Below, piece by piece: positions 23,402 through 32,479 of a DNA stretch of 64,000 nt. The notes below the pieces were generated by a model. It did not search any database and was not told the origin of the DNA. It was given only the letters and a program-made list of their open reading frames with translations. Origin of the DNA: SIG440 sp045580025 (GTDB lineage Bacteria > Bacillota > Clostridia > Monoglobales > Monoglobaceae); contig JAZNNB010000030.1 of the NCBI GenBank assembly GCA_045580025.1, forward strand, positions 48,594-112,593, in the 5' to 3' direction. The translations under genes were made by a program, and so were the position numbers. Position 1 is the stretch's first letter, and every line of letters begins with the position of its first letter.

Positions 23402-24415
23402 TTATCCTTTATATCCGTTGGGATTTTGCTGCTGCCATCTCCATCCGTCAGCACACATATCCTCCAGAGTTTTTTTCGCTTCGAAACCAATTTCTTCTTT
23501 TGCTTTCTTGGGGTCTGCAAAACAAGCATCAATATCCCCTGGTCTGCGAGCTTCAATCTGGTAGGGAAGTTCTCTTCCACAAGCTTTCGAAAAAGCTTTT
23601 ATCATATCAAGCACGCTATAGCCTTGACCCGTACCAAGATTGTATGTAACAACCCCTGATTTCTTTGAAATTTTTTCAAGGGCACGAAGGTGGCCGTCAG
23701 CAAGGTCAATAACGTGAATATAGTCACGCACACCCGTGCCGTCAGGCGTGTCATAATCACCTCCGAAAACATGAACCATGTCACGCTTGCCCACCGCAAC
23801 CTGAGCAATGTATGGCATAAGGTTGTTGGGTATACCCTGTGGGTCTTCGCCAATGAGCCCACTTTCGTGAGCGCCTACGGGATTGAAATATCTTAAGATT
23901 GCAATGTCCCAATCCGGGTCAGCAACAGCCAAATCCCGAAGAATTTCTTCAATCATAAGCTTTGTCCTGCCATAAGGATTTGTGCACGAAAGCGGAAAGT
24001 CCTCACAAATCGGGACGGTATGGGGTTTTCCATAAACCGTAGCTGATGAACTGAACACCAATCTTTTAACACCAAACTCACTCATAAGCTCACAAAGATT
24101 GACTGTGCTGAAAATGTTATTGTGATAATACCAAAGAGGCTTTGCAACCGACTCGCCAACAGCTTTAAGCCCAGCAAAATGAATAGCCGCATCAAACTTG
24201 TTTTCCTCAAAAACGCGTCTCAAAGCCTCCTTTTCTACCATATCTATTTCATAAAACTTTATAGCCTTTCCTGTAATCTTTTCAACTCTTTTAAGAGCTT
24301 CCTCTGAGCTATTTGAAAGGTTGTCAACCACTGTAACCTCGTATCCCGCCTCAAGAAGCTGAACACAAGTGTGACTGCCTATATAACCTGCACCGCCAGT
24401 AACCAAAATATGCAT
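23402..24415 (-). CDS. galE: UDP-glucose 4-epimerase
   Basis: A 337-residue short-chain dehydrogenase of the extended type that interconverts UDP-glucose and UDP-galactose. The NAD motif is GGAGYIGSHT at residues 7-16, catalytic Ser lies in SSSATVYG and Tyr/Lys in YGRTK. The sugar-binding region RYFNPVGAHESG is present. The start is ATG 24415 behind GCGGAGGTATGG. It leads a galE-lepA-hemW unit with its own promoter. Confidence 0.96.
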   Translation of the reverse strand: MHILVTGGAGYIGSHTCVQLLEAGYEVTVVDNLSNSSEEALKRVEKITGKAIKFYEIDMVEKEALRRVFEENKFDAAIHFAGLKAVGESVAKPLWYYHNNIFSTVNLCELMSEFGVKRLVFSSSATVYGKPHTVPICEDFPLSCTNPYGRTKLMIEEILRDLAVADPDWDIAILRYFNPVGAHESGLIGEDPQGIPNNLMPYIAQVAVGKRDMVHVFGGDYDTPDGTGVRDYIHVIDLADGHLRALEKISKKSGVVTYNLGTGQGYSVLDMIKAFSKACGRELPYQIEARRPGDIDACFADPKKAKEEIGFEAKKTLEDMCADGWRWQQQNPNGYKG

Positions 24416-24465
24416 AATCCATACCTCCGCTTTATTTTTTCACAACATATTTATTTTGAAATTAC

Positions 24466-24494
24466 ATTTTAGCACACTTTCCCCAAAATTTCAA
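24466..24494 (-). promoter_or_regulatory. Promoter of galE
   Basis: TTGAAA (24494-24489), 17 bp, TAAAAT (24471-24466) on the minus strand. Confidence 0.75.
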
Positions 24495-24627
24495 GTGTTT
24501 TAAGCGCCTTCCCCTATCCCGCAAAAAACTTTGGTGCCAAGCAGTACCATTTTTATACTTTCGTCTGATTATATGCTATGATTATAATGGGATGTGAAAG
24601 CATCCCACGGCTCATTGTCGCTACACA

Positions 24628-24666
24628 AACACACAAGGGAACGGAATTTCCGTTCCCTTGTGTGTT
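24628..24666 (-). terminator. Long hairpin after rpoD
   Basis: A 19-bp perfect stem with a one-base centre lies 7 bp after the rpoD stop. It is followed only by TGTGTAG, so the U-tract is weak. A second small hairpin (GGGATG...CATCCC) lies at about 24590-24607. Confidence 0.65.
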
Positions 24667-24672
24667 ATATCA

Positions 24673-25821
24673 TTATTCAAGATAATCCTTAAGCTTTTTG
24701 CTGCGGCTTGGGTGTCTGAGTTTTCTCAGTGCCTTTGCCTCAATCTGACGAATTCTTTCACGGGTAACGTTGAATTCCTTACCCACTTCTTCAAGAGTCC
24801 TTGCCCTGCCATTGTCAAGACCAAAACGGAGTCTCAAAACCTTTTCTTCACGGGGTGTAAGGGTACTCAAAACATCCATCATCTGTTCTTTGAGAAGCCT
24901 GAACGTAGCCGCATCCTGAGGTGCAGGAGTTTCGTTGTCCTGAATGAAATCCTGAAGCGAGCTGTCTTCCTCTTCACCTATAGGTGTTTCAAGGGACACA
25001 GGTTCCTGCGCAATTTTCATAATTTCGCCTATTTTATCGATTGGCATATTGAGTTCCTTTGCAACTTCTTCAGGGAGTGGGTCACGTCCAAGCTCCTGAA
25101 CAAGCTGTCTTGTAACTCTTATAAACTTGTTAATTGTTTCAACCATATGAACGGGAATTCTTATGGTTCTTGCCTGGTCGGCAATAGCACGGGTAATCGC
25201 CTGTCTTATCCACCAGGTAGCATAAGTACTGAATTTGTAGCCTTTTGTATAGTCAAACTTTTCAACAGCTTTTATAAGACCAAGATTTCCCTCTTGAATA
25301 AGGTCCAAAAACAACATTCCGCGACCAACATAGCGTTTAGCGATGCTTACAACAAGTCTGAGGTTTGCTTCGGCCAGGCGGTGCTTTGCATCAGCATCAC
25401 CGTCAACCATTTTCTGTGCAAGCTCAGCTTCTTCCGCTCCTGAAAGAAGCGGCACCTTTCCGATTTCCTTTAGGTACATACGAACAGGGTCGTCAATGCT
25501 TACGCTGTCAGGCACAGACAAATCAGCAAGCTCATCCTCGGTAATTTCAAAATCGTCATCTTCTTCAAGCTCAGGAATCTCATCACCGAAATTTCCAACA
25601 ATCTCAATTCCCTGCTTTTCAATGAAATCATAAATTCTCTCAATCTGTACAGGGTCCATTTCAACAGCTTCAAGTTTTGCGGAAATATCACTATATGAAA
25701 GCTCGCCGTTTTTCTTGCCCAGCTCAACCAATTCCTGAACCGCTTGTTTTTGCATATCCTTGGTTGTAGGGGTCTTTTTTGTTTCCTCTGCTGCCTTTGC
25801 AGCGTTTTCCTTTTTAGCCAT
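24673..25821 (-). CDS. rpoD: Primary sigma factor RpoD (SigA)
   Basis: A 382-residue housekeeping sigma-70 factor. Region 1.1 is at the N-terminus. Region 2 has RMYLKEIG, the core-binding LDLIQEGNLGLIKAVEKFD and the -10 recognition helix YATWWIRQAITRAIADQ. Region 3 follows, and region 4 has the -35 recognition helix TRERIRQIEAKALRKLRHP. The start is ATG 25821 behind GAAAGGCGAAG. It lies 14 bp after dnaG in the classical macromolecular synthesis operon (dgt-dnaG-rpoD). Confidence 0.98.
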   Translation of the reverse strand: MAKKENAAKAAEETKKTPTTKDMQKQAVQELVELGKKNGELSYSDISAKLEAVEMDPVQIERIYDFIEKQGIEIVGNFGDEIPELEEDDDFEITEDELADLSVPDSVSIDDPVRMYLKEIGKVPLLSGAEEAELAQKMVDGDADAKHRLAEANLRLVVSIAKRYVGRGMLFLDLIQEGNLGLIKAVEKFDYTKGYKFSTYATWWIRQAITRAIADQARTIRIPVHMVETINKFIRVTRQLVQELGRDPLPEEVAKELNMPIDKIGEIMKIAQEPVSLETPIGEEEDSSLQDFIQDNETPAPQDAATFRLLKEQMMDVLSTLTPREEKVLRLRFGLDNGRARTLEEVGKEFNVTRERIRQIEAKALRKLRHPSRSKKLKDYLE

Positions 25822-25835
25822 AAATCTTCGCCTTT

Positions 25836-27623
25836 CTATTTTTTATCCTTTTTAAGTCGTTCCATTATTTCCTGAAGCTTTTCTGCGTCCCCGTCTTTTG
25901 CAAGAATTTCATTGTTCTTTTTTTCACTATAATCAAGAACTGTCTTAAGGGGCATCTTCACCGCTTCAAGCTTGTTATCCACATTTTTATCGTCCGAAAG
26001 AATTTCCGAAACTGCACCAACTTCTGACTCATCAAACTGTGCAAGCACTGCCGCAGGGCTGAGTCTTGCGCCTTTTGACATCACCTCAAAAACAATTTCT
26101 GCAAGCTTTCTGTGAATTCCATCTTCAAAGCTTTGGGGCGAGAGCTTGTCCTTCACCTCTTTGAAAACTTCCTTTTCACAAATCAGGTTGAGGAGAAGCT
26201 TTTCTGCATTATAAACCCTCATCTTTTCAAGGTCATGCCTTCCGCCGGTTCGTTCCTCAAACTGTTTTTTCTCCTGCCGCTGAAACCGTGCCTTTTCATT
26301 CCGCTGATTTTTTTGCATTCGTTCTTTGATGCGCACGTTTATGCTGTCAGGTGAAACATCGGTTTTTCGTGCAATTTTTTTTATATAAACTTCTCTTTCG
26401 ACGTCATTTTTTATATTGGCAAAGATTTTTGCAATTTGCTCAACAAACTCAATTTTTTCAACAGTGTCATCAAGGTTATATTGTTTCTCAATCTTGCCTA
26501 TCTTATACTCCACAAAGCTTTCAGCATTGTCAATTAAAAGTTGAAACATCTCCGGTCCTTTTGTTTTTATATAATCATCCGGGTCCTTGCCGTCGGTAAT
26601 TGTTAAAACTTTCACTTTGACGTCGGCTTCTCTCAAAATTTCGCCAGCCCTGTCGGTTGCCTTTTGACCCGCCTCGTCAGCGTCATAACAAAGAATAGCC
26701 TTGTCAGCATACCTCTTCATCACCTCAGCCTGTTGCGGCGTAAATGCTGTGCCAAGTGACGCCACCGCATTGTCAAAGCCACCCTGATGAAGAGATATGA
26801 CATCCATATACCCTTCCATAATCATAAACTGACCCTTCTTGGTGTTTTTTGCAATATTCATTGCATAAAGGTTGTCCTTCTTTTTATAAATAAGGGTCTC
26901 AGGCGAATTCAGATATTTGGGTGCATTGTCCTTATCGGTAAGGATTCTTCCGCCGAAAGCTATTACATTTCCCCGAAGGTCAATTATAGGGAACATAACT
27001 CGGTCACGGAACTTATCAAAATAAGTGCCGTTGTCTCGCTTCACCGCAAGTCCCACCTCGCATAGCTCCTCCTCGCTATAGCCCTTTTCTTTCATATAAT
27101 CAATGAGCATATTCCACGTATCAGGCGCATATCCAAGCCCAAAGCTTTTGATGGTGGCATTTGACAACTTTCTTGCCCTTAAATAATCAAGCGCTTTGGC
27201 ATTTTTCTTATCAATAAGGTTGTTGAAGAAGAACCTCGCCGCCTCGGCATTCATCTCGTACATCCGTTTTTTCTTGTCATGGATCTCAGCCGCACGATTT
27301 CTTTCTGCCGCACTGCGATAATCAGGAATGGGCACTCCTGCTCTTTCCGCCAGAAGTTTCACCGCCTCCATAAAATCAAGGTTTTCCTTTGCCATAATGA
27401 AATTTATAGCTGTCCCCCCTGCACCGCAACCAAAGCAATGGAACAGCTGCTTGTCAGGTGACACCGAAAATGACGGCGTCTTTTTGTCGTTGTGAAGAGG
27501 GCAAAGTGCCTGAAAGCGATTCCCCACTCTTTTCAAAGTTACATAACGGGAAATGAGGTCCACTATGTCATTTTTCTCTATGACTTCATCAATAAAATCC
27601 TGAAAATCAACCGATTGTCTCAA
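25836..27623 (-). CDS. dnaG: DNA primase
   Basis: A 595-residue primase that makes RNA primers at the fork. The zinc ribbon has C41, H44, C63 and C66 (CPLHNDKKTPSF, CFGCGAGG). The TOPRIM core has MIMEGYMDVISL and the metal-binding LCYDADEAGQKA. The C-terminal DnaB-interacting region follows. The chosen start is TTG 27623; the SD-like AAAGGGG is 13-14 bp away, a little far, but no better start precedes the conserved FIDEVIEKNDIVDLI. Confidence 0.96.
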   Translation of the reverse strand: MRQSVDFQDFIDEVIEKNDIVDLISRYVTLKRVGNRFQALCPLHNDKKTPSFSVSPDKQLFHCFGCGAGGTAINFIMAKENLDFMEAVKLLAERAGVPIPDYRSAAERNRAAEIHDKKKRMYEMNAEAARFFFNNLIDKKNAKALDYLRARKLSNATIKSFGLGYAPDTWNMLIDYMKEKGYSEEELCEVGLAVKRDNGTYFDKFRDRVMFPIIDLRGNVIAFGGRILTDKDNAPKYLNSPETLIYKKKDNLYAMNIAKNTKKGQFMIMEGYMDVISLHQGGFDNAVASLGTAFTPQQAEVMKRYADKAILCYDADEAGQKATDRAGEILREADVKVKVLTITDGKDPDDYIKTKGPEMFQLLIDNAESFVEYKIGKIEKQYNLDDTVEKIEFVEQIAKIFANIKNDVEREVYIKKIARKTDVSPDSINVRIKERMQKNQRNEKARFQRQEKKQFEERTGGRHDLEKMRVYNAEKLLLNLICEKEVFKEVKDKLSPQSFEDGIHRKLAEIVFEVMSKGARLSPAAVLAQFDESEVGAVSEILSDDKNVDNKLEAVKMPLKTVLDYSEKKNNEILAKDGDAEKLQEIMERLKKDKK

Positions 27624-27707
27624 AAATCAGGCAGCCCCTTTCCCAAAAATTTTCTTACTTTATAATTCGACAAAATTTCATTCTTTCCTTTAACAAATTA
27701 CACAAAT

Positions 27708-28706
27708 TTATCCCCGCCATATTTTGGGAACAAAAAACTTGTCATAAAGGCTCAGGGCATATCTGTCCGTCATACCTGCCACATAGTCCCTCACTGCTAT
27801 GATATTGTCGGGAACCGTCCCGCTTTCAAATTCTCCCCCCGGTATAAGCTCCGGTTTTTCAAGGAACAATTCAAAAAGCGACTTTATCACATTGAACGAC
27901 TTTTTTTCTTCGTTTTTTGCATAATCATTCAGGTATACATTTTCAAACATAAACTTTCGAAGGCCCATCATCGCTTCAAAAACTTCCTCTCCCATCAAAA
28001 TATCACACTTTTGATAGCTCTCATTTATTATGCTTTTTATCATCGAGTCAATTCTTTCAGAGTGTGAATTTCCCAAAACCTTTGAATATTCTTTGGGTAT
28101 ATCATCACCCTTTATCACACCGCCGCGGATGGCATCATCTATATCGTGATTTATGTAAGCAATTTTGTCGGCGAGTCTTATGATTTTCCCTTCCAGTGTC
28201 TGAGGCATTTTGTCACCGGTATGGCAAAGAATTCCATCCCTGACCTCTGCCGTAAGATTAAGTCCCCCACGCCTTTCAAGAACATTTACAACACGAAGAC
28301 TTTGCTCATTGTGGCGAAACCCCTCAGGACAAAGATGGTCAATGGTCCTCTCACCCCCGTGTCCAAAAGGAGTGTGTCCCAAATCGTGCCCAAGGGCTAT
28401 TGCCTCTGTCAAGTCCTCATTGAGTCCAAGAGCTCGGGCAACGGTCCTTGCTATCTGCGCAACCTCAAGTGTGTGTGTAAGACGTGTCCTATAATGGTCA
28501 CCCTCTGGGGATAAAAACACTTGTGTCTTGTGTTTCAGCCGCCTGAATGCTTTTGAATGTATAATTCTGTCACGGTCACGCTGAAAGTCCGTACGAAGTT
28601 CACATTTTTCTTCAAAGGCAGCCCTGCCCAAAGTATTACAGCTGAGAGCCGCATAAGGACTGAGTGTCTTTTTTTCGATTTCTTCAATTTTTTCGCGTAT
28701 GGTCAT
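27708..28706 (-). CDS. dgt: dGTP triphosphohydrolase-like HD-domain protein
   Basis: A 332-residue HD-superfamily phosphohydrolase of the Dgt family, which cleaves dNTPs to nucleoside and triphosphate. Metal ligands are the His of RLTHTLEVAQIA and the HD pair in LGHDLGHTPFGHGGE, with a further Asp in KIAYINHDIDDA. The start is ATG 28706, 6 bp after CAGGTGA. The longer frame (28 more codons) overlaps the intergenic region and lacks a ribosome site. It is the first gene of dgt-dnaG-rpoD; the exact dNTP preference is not deducible. Confidence 0.92.
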   Translation of the reverse strand: MTIREKIEEIEKKTLSPYAALSCNTLGRAAFEEKCELRTDFQRDRDRIIHSKAFRRLKHKTQVFLSPEGDHYRTRLTHTLEVAQIARTVARALGLNEDLTEAIALGHDLGHTPFGHGGERTIDHLCPEGFRHNEQSLRVVNVLERRGGLNLTAEVRDGILCHTGDKMPQTLEGKIIRLADKIAYINHDIDDAIRGGVIKGDDIPKEYSKVLGNSHSERIDSMIKSIINESYQKCDILMGEEVFEAMMGLRKFMFENVYLNDYAKNEEKKSFNVIKSLFELFLEKPELIPGGEFESGTVPDNIIAVRDYVAGMTDRYALSLYDKFFVPKIWRG

Positions 28707-28783
28707 TTTATTCACCTGCATTTTACAGAAACTTCCTATATATCTTAAATTTTCTTCATTTCTCCCAAAAATCCTTTTTTTAA

Positions 28784-28813
28784 TTGACAAAACCTGCCTT
28801 TTACCTATATAAT
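28784..28813 (+). promoter_or_regulatory. Consensus promoter of trmK
   Basis: TTGACA (28784-28789), 18 bp, TATAAT (28808-28813). It ends 39 bp before the trmK start. Confidence 0.85.
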
Positions 28814-28852
28814 TTATTTAAATCAACAAATTTACAATGTGGAGAACATTTT

Positions 28853-29557
28853 ATGCATACAGATTTTTCATCACAAATTCCAAATCTTGCGCCACGCCTT
28901 GAAAAAATTGCATCCCTGGTGCCCCCCAATCGCTGCACAGCAGATATTGGTACCGACCACGCCTACATCCCTATTTATCTGGTAAAAAAAGGCATAACAG
29001 AGCAGGCAATCGCATCCGACATAAAACGTGGTCCTCTTCTTCGGGCAAAGGAAAACACTGAAAAGTATAATCTTTCCAGGCAAATCGACCTGCGCCTTGG
29101 TGGCGGGCTCTCAACTCTTTCGCCACATGACGCTGAAATTATAATCATTGCAGGCATGGGCGGAATATTGATTGCTGACATACTGGAAGAAAACCGTGAC
29201 GTGACGGACAGTTCCAAACTTCTTATACTCCAGCCAATGACAGCAATTCTTGAGCTTCGGGAGTATCTTTCATCCCACAATTTTTCCATAGAGGCTGAAT
29301 ATCTGGAATCCGAGGACGAAAAGCTTTATAATATCATCGTGGCAAAGCCAAACGGGGAGTGTCATTATACAAAAAAAGAGCTATACTTAGGAAAAGCTTT
29401 AAACGAAACATCACCACAGCTCTTCCCCCGATATAAAGCCGAGATAATCAAAAAACTGTCCAGACGTGCAGATGGGCTGAAAAATTCCCAAAGCACTGAA
29501 AACAAACGAATTCTTGCTGAAACAGAAAGCATATTAAATCTTCTCAAGGAGGAATAA
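28853..29557 (+). CDS. trmK: tRNA (adenine-22-N1)-methyltransferase TrmK
   Basis: A 234-residue SAM methyltransferase of the TrmK (YqfN) family, which makes m1A22 in tRNA-Ser and tRNA-Tyr in Bacillus. The SAM motif is ADIGTDHAYIP, and the catalytic motif region is IIIAGMGGILIADIL, followed by LILQPM. A C-terminal coiled-coil is typical. The start is ATG 28853 behind GGAGAA. The long frame begins inside the -35 box and was rejected. It overlaps nothing, and the nif3-like gene follows after 2 bp, the common yqfN-yqfO pairing. Confidence 0.93.
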   Translation: MHTDFSSQIPNLAPRLEKIASLVPPNRCTADIGTDHAYIPIYLVKKGITEQAIASDIKRGPLLRAKENTEKYNLSRQIDLRLGGGLSTLSPHDAEIIIIAGMGGILIADILEENRDVTDSSKLLILQPMTAILELREYLSSHNFSIEAEYLESEDEKLYNIIVAKPNGECHYTKKELYLGKALNETSPQLFPRYKAEIIKKLSRRADGLKNSQSTENKRILAETESILNLLKEE

Positions 29558-29559
29558 TT

Positions 29560-30363
29560 ATGAACAGACTGTCTGAAATAATTGAAGTCCTGAATGCAAG
29601 TGCCCCTCAGGAAACCAAGGAACCTTGGGACAACGTGGGACTTATGGTTGGAGACCGCGGTCAAAAAATCCAAAGGGTTTATGTCTGCCTTGATTTGACA
29701 ACAGAAAATGTCCGCGAGGCAATAGCCCTTGGTGCAGACCTCATTGTTTCCCATCACCCTCTTATTTTTAAGCCTCTATATTCGGTAACCGAGGACGACC
29801 CCATAAGCTGTATGGTGCGTGCTGCCGTTAAAAATGATATTTCGATTTTCAGTATGCACACAAACTTTGACAAAGTAAAGGGCGGCACAAACGACCTGCT
29901 GGCTGGGAAGCTTGGTCTTGAACATATTCGTGAATACACAGAAGCCGAATGTGTTGACGCAAACGGCACACCCTTTTCTCCCATAGGCAGAGTAGGGTTT
30001 TTGCCCACTCCTTTGACTATGGAAGATTTTCTTATCAAAATTAAATCCGCCCTTGGTTCAACGGCACTCAAATATACCGGTGACCTGTCTGACGAGGTGA
30101 GATGCGTAGCGCTCTGCAGCGGCAGTGGTGGAAAAGAGGGGATTTACTCCGCTTTCCATTCGGGTGCAGATGTTTATGTCACAGCAGACCTTGGACACGA
30201 GCACGCACGATCTGCCTTCGAACTTGGTCTCAATATTATTGACGCCGGACACTTTGAAACCGAAAACACCATCTGTGAATTTTTGAAGGTCTTCTTTGCA
30301 ACAAATTTTCCGGACCTCGAGGTTTTCGTTTCATCAGCAAAACCATTTTATTCAAACTTTTGA
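29560..30363 (+). CDS. Nif3-like dinuclear metal centre protein (YqfO family)
   Basis: A 267-residue NIF3-family protein. The metal-site motifs are DNVGLMVGD, IVSHHPLIFKPL, IFSMHTNFD and the C-terminal DAGHFETENTIC. Family members form toroidal hexamers with two metals per subunit; the biochemical role is unsettled (GTP cyclohydrolase-like or regulatory). It has the short form without the inserted PII-like domain seen in Bacillus YqfO. The start is ATG behind AAGGAGGA, 2 bp after trmK. Confidence 0.9.
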   Translation: MNRLSEIIEVLNASAPQETKEPWDNVGLMVGDRGQKIQRVYVCLDLTTENVREAIALGADLIVSHHPLIFKPLYSVTEDDPISCMVRAAVKNDISIFSMHTNFDKVKGGTNDLLAGKLGLEHIREYTEAECVDANGTPFSPIGRVGFLPTPLTMEDFLIKIKSALGSTALKYTGDLSDEVRCVALCSGSGGKEGIYSAFHSGADVYVTADLGHEHARSAFELGLNIIDAGHFETENTICEFLKVFFATNFPDLEVFVSSAKPFYSNF

Positions 30364-30380
30364 CCATTAAAATACAAACT

Positions 30381-30408
30381 CCGCTGCTTGGCATAAACCA
30401 AGTAGCGG
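30381..30408 (+). terminator. Terminator of trmK-nif3
   Basis: An 11-bp stem (CCGCTGCTTGG with CCAAGTAGCGG, one G-U pair on the + strand RNA) is followed by T6. Confidence 0.9.
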
Positions 30409-30412
30409 TTTT

Positions 30413-30442
30413 TTCATATCATTTTCCCACCCCGCATATACG
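30413..30442 (+). promoter_or_regulatory. Candidate sigma-E promoter of spmA-spmB
   Basis: TTCATATC (30413-30420), 14 bp, CATATACG (30435-30442). It has the same spacing as the spoIIP and sipL candidates. The predicted start is only a few bases before the ribosome site, which weakens the call. Confidence 0.4.
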
Positions 30443-30462
30443 TATACAAAAAGGAGAGTGAT

Positions 30463-31053
30463 ATGATGCTGAACTTTATCTGGGGAGGGATGGTGGTCAT
30501 CTCCTTTATTGTGGCAATTTTCACTGGAAAAATAAGCGACCTTACAGCATCAGCTCTGGCAGGTGCCGCCTCTGGCATAGAAACCTGCATCGGTCTCCTC
30601 GGCACAATGTGTCTTTGGACGGGACTTGCAAAAATTGCTGAAAACTCAGGACTGAATCAAATCTTTGCAAAAATCCTCCGACCTTTTACAAAACTCCTTT
30701 TTCCAAAACTAAAAAAAGACTCCGCCGCCCTCAAGGCAATAGTTCTTAATATGGTGGCAAACCTTTTGGGAATGGGCAACGCTGCAACGCCACTAGGTCT
30801 TTGTGCCATGCGGGAACTGGATAAGGAAAATAAACATAAGGCGTCAGCCAGCAACGAAATGTGCACCTTCGCAGTTCTCAACACGGCATCCATACAGCTT
30901 ATTCCCTCCACCGTAATTTCCCTGCGTCAAATGTATGGGTCGCTCAACCCATCAGAAATCGTTTTCCCTGTGTGGATATGTAGTGCAGCTTCCGTAATAG
31001 TCGGCATAACCGCTGCCAAGCTTTTTGAAAAATATGGGAGGAACCGCCTTTGA
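30463..31053 (+). CDS. spmA: Spore maturation protein A
   Basis: A 196-residue nucleoside-recognition (Gate) domain membrane protein. SpmA and SpmB are needed for full spore core dehydration. The Gate blocks TCIGLLGTMCLWTGLAKIA and NLLGMGNAATPLGL are clear. The start is ATG 30463 behind AAGGAGAGTG. It overlaps spmB by 4 bp. Confidence 0.94.
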   Translation: MMLNFIWGGMVVISFIVAIFTGKISDLTASALAGAASGIETCIGLLGTMCLWTGLAKIAENSGLNQIFAKILRPFTKLLFPKLKKDSAALKAIVLNMVANLLGMGNAATPLGLCAMRELDKENKHKASASNEMCTFAVLNTASIQLIPSTVISLRQMYGSLNPSEIVFPVWICSAASVIVGITAAKLFEKYGRNRL

Positions 31054-31580
31054 TAAACACCATATCTCTTCTTTCTGTACCGATTATGATAGTATCAATC
31101 GTCTCCTTTGGTCTATTTAAACGAGACAACGTATATGACAGCTTTGTGCAGGGCGCAAAGCTCGGCCTTGAAAGCACTGTCCAAATTTCTGCACCCCTTG
31201 TAGGACTTATGGTGGCAATTTCAATGTTCCGCGCTTCCGGCGCTCTCGAAATTCTCTCAAAACTGCTTTCACCTCTTACCTCTTTTCTTGAAATGCCCTC
31301 CGAGGTTTTGCCACTGGCACTCCTCCGCCCTGTTTCAGGCAGTGGCTCTATTGCAATAGTCAATGATATTTTCAAAAACTACGGGCCCGATTCAATCCCC
31401 GGAAAAATCGCATCTGTTATGATGGGGTCTACCGAAACCACCTTTTATACCATTGCTGTATATTTTGGGGCAGTGGGAATAAAAAAGGTTCGTCACACCC
31501 TGAAAGCCGCCTTGCTTGCGGATTTTACTGGAATGGTTTTTGCTGTTTTAATGGCAAATATGCTTCTTGGTCCTCAATAA
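31050..31580 (+). CDS. spmB: Spore maturation protein B
   Basis: A 176-residue partner of SpmA, also a Gate-domain membrane protein, with LLRPVSGSGSIAIVNDIF and MGSTETTFYTIAVYFGAVG as typical blocks. The start is TTG 31050, 8 bp after GGGAGG, sharing TTGA with the spmA stop. It is translationally coupled to spmA. Confidence 0.94.
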   Translation: MINTISLLSVPIMIVSIVSFGLFKRDNVYDSFVQGAKLGLESTVQISAPLVGLMVAISMFRASGALEILSKLLSPLTSFLEMPSEVLPLALLRPVSGSGSIAIVNDIFKNYGPDSIPGKIASVMMGSTETTFYTIAVYFGAVGIKKVRHTLKAALLADFTGMVFAVLMANMLLGPQ

Positions 31581-31584
31581 ACTG

Positions 31585-31613
31585 TTGCACACAAAACTTT
31601 TTTATGCTAAAAT
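31585..31613 (+). promoter_or_regulatory. Promoter of the yigZ-like gene
   Basis: TTGCAC (31585-31590), 17 bp, TAAAAT (31608-31613). Confidence 0.65.
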
Positions 31614-31650
31614 ACTTTTGAAAAGAAAACTGAGAAAGGCAGTCCCCCCG

Positions 31651-32268
31651 ATGAAAGAAAGCTACAAAACCGTCACAAAGACGACAAATTGTGAAATAAT
31701 TGAAAAGCGTTCAAGGTTTATTGCCCACGTTATGCCAGTCAGCACCGAGGAAGAGGCTCTGGCTTTTTTGGACACTCTCAAAAAAAAGTTTTGGGATGCA
31801 ACCCACAATGTCTATGCTTATGTCCTCGAGGAAAACAACGTTCAGCGTTACAGTGACGACGGCGAGCCATCAGGCACAGCAGGACTTCCTGTTCTTGATA
31901 TGATAAAAAAAGAAGGGCTTTCAAACCTTATCGTGGTGGTAACAAGATATTTCGGCGGCATTCTTTTGGGAACAGGCGGTCTTGTCCACGCATATTCAAA
32001 AGCGGCAAAGCTGGGAATTGAAAGTGCCTTGCCAATAGAGAAAAACCTCTGCTGTGAGGTGACTATTGAATGTGACTATTCCCTCCTTGGCAAAATTCAA
32101 AGTGAGGCACTGTCCTTAGGCTTTGCCCTGGGCGAAATCATTTATGAAGACTCCGTTAAAATCCCCGCTTTTGTTCCTGTTTCATCCGTCTCAGCCTTTG
32201 AAGCCAAAATTATTGACAAAACCAACGGAAAAGCACGTATTATTCAGGGCGAAACTGGATACTATTAA
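31651..32268 (+). CDS. YigZ/IMPACT family protein
   Basis: A 205-residue protein of the IMPACT/YigZ family. The N-terminal ribosomal-S5-fold domain has the signatures RYSDDGEPSGTAGLPVL and VVVTRYFGGILLGTGGLVHAY. A C-terminal ferredoxin-like domain (DUF1949 type) follows. The cellular role is not settled; eukaryotic IMPACT inhibits Gcn2. The start is ATG 31651 behind AGAAAGG (11 bp); the 28 extra upstream codons cover the promoter and were excluded. Confidence 0.9.
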   Translation: MKESYKTVTKTTNCEIIEKRSRFIAHVMPVSTEEEALAFLDTLKKKFWDATHNVYAYVLEENNVQRYSDDGEPSGTAGLPVLDMIKKEGLSNLIVVVTRYFGGILLGTGGLVHAYSKAAKLGIESALPIEKNLCCEVTIECDYSLLGKIQSEALSLGFALGEIIYEDSVKIPAFVPVSSVSAFEAKIIDKTNGKARIIQGETGYY

Positions 32269-32341
32269 AATATAGTTCCTTTTTGAAATCCTTTATCTTG
32301 TATATTTTGGAAAATAAATTCACAAAATGTGCTGTAAGGGA

Positions 32342-32370
32342 TTGATTTTTTTCATTTCTTGTGATAAAAT
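32342..32370 (+). promoter_or_regulatory. Promoter of murA
   Basis: TTGATT (32342-32347), 17 bp, TAAAAT (32365-32370). A leader of about 100 nt follows, with no clear hairpin. Confidence 0.65.
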
Positions 32371-32479
32371 ACCTGTGGATACTTATGACTTTTGACATAA
32401 TTTTGCGGGAGACCCTTGTCACTCGCAGTTTCTTGTATACATGCTTTTTTAACAAAAGAAATTTTTAGGTGGGTGGACC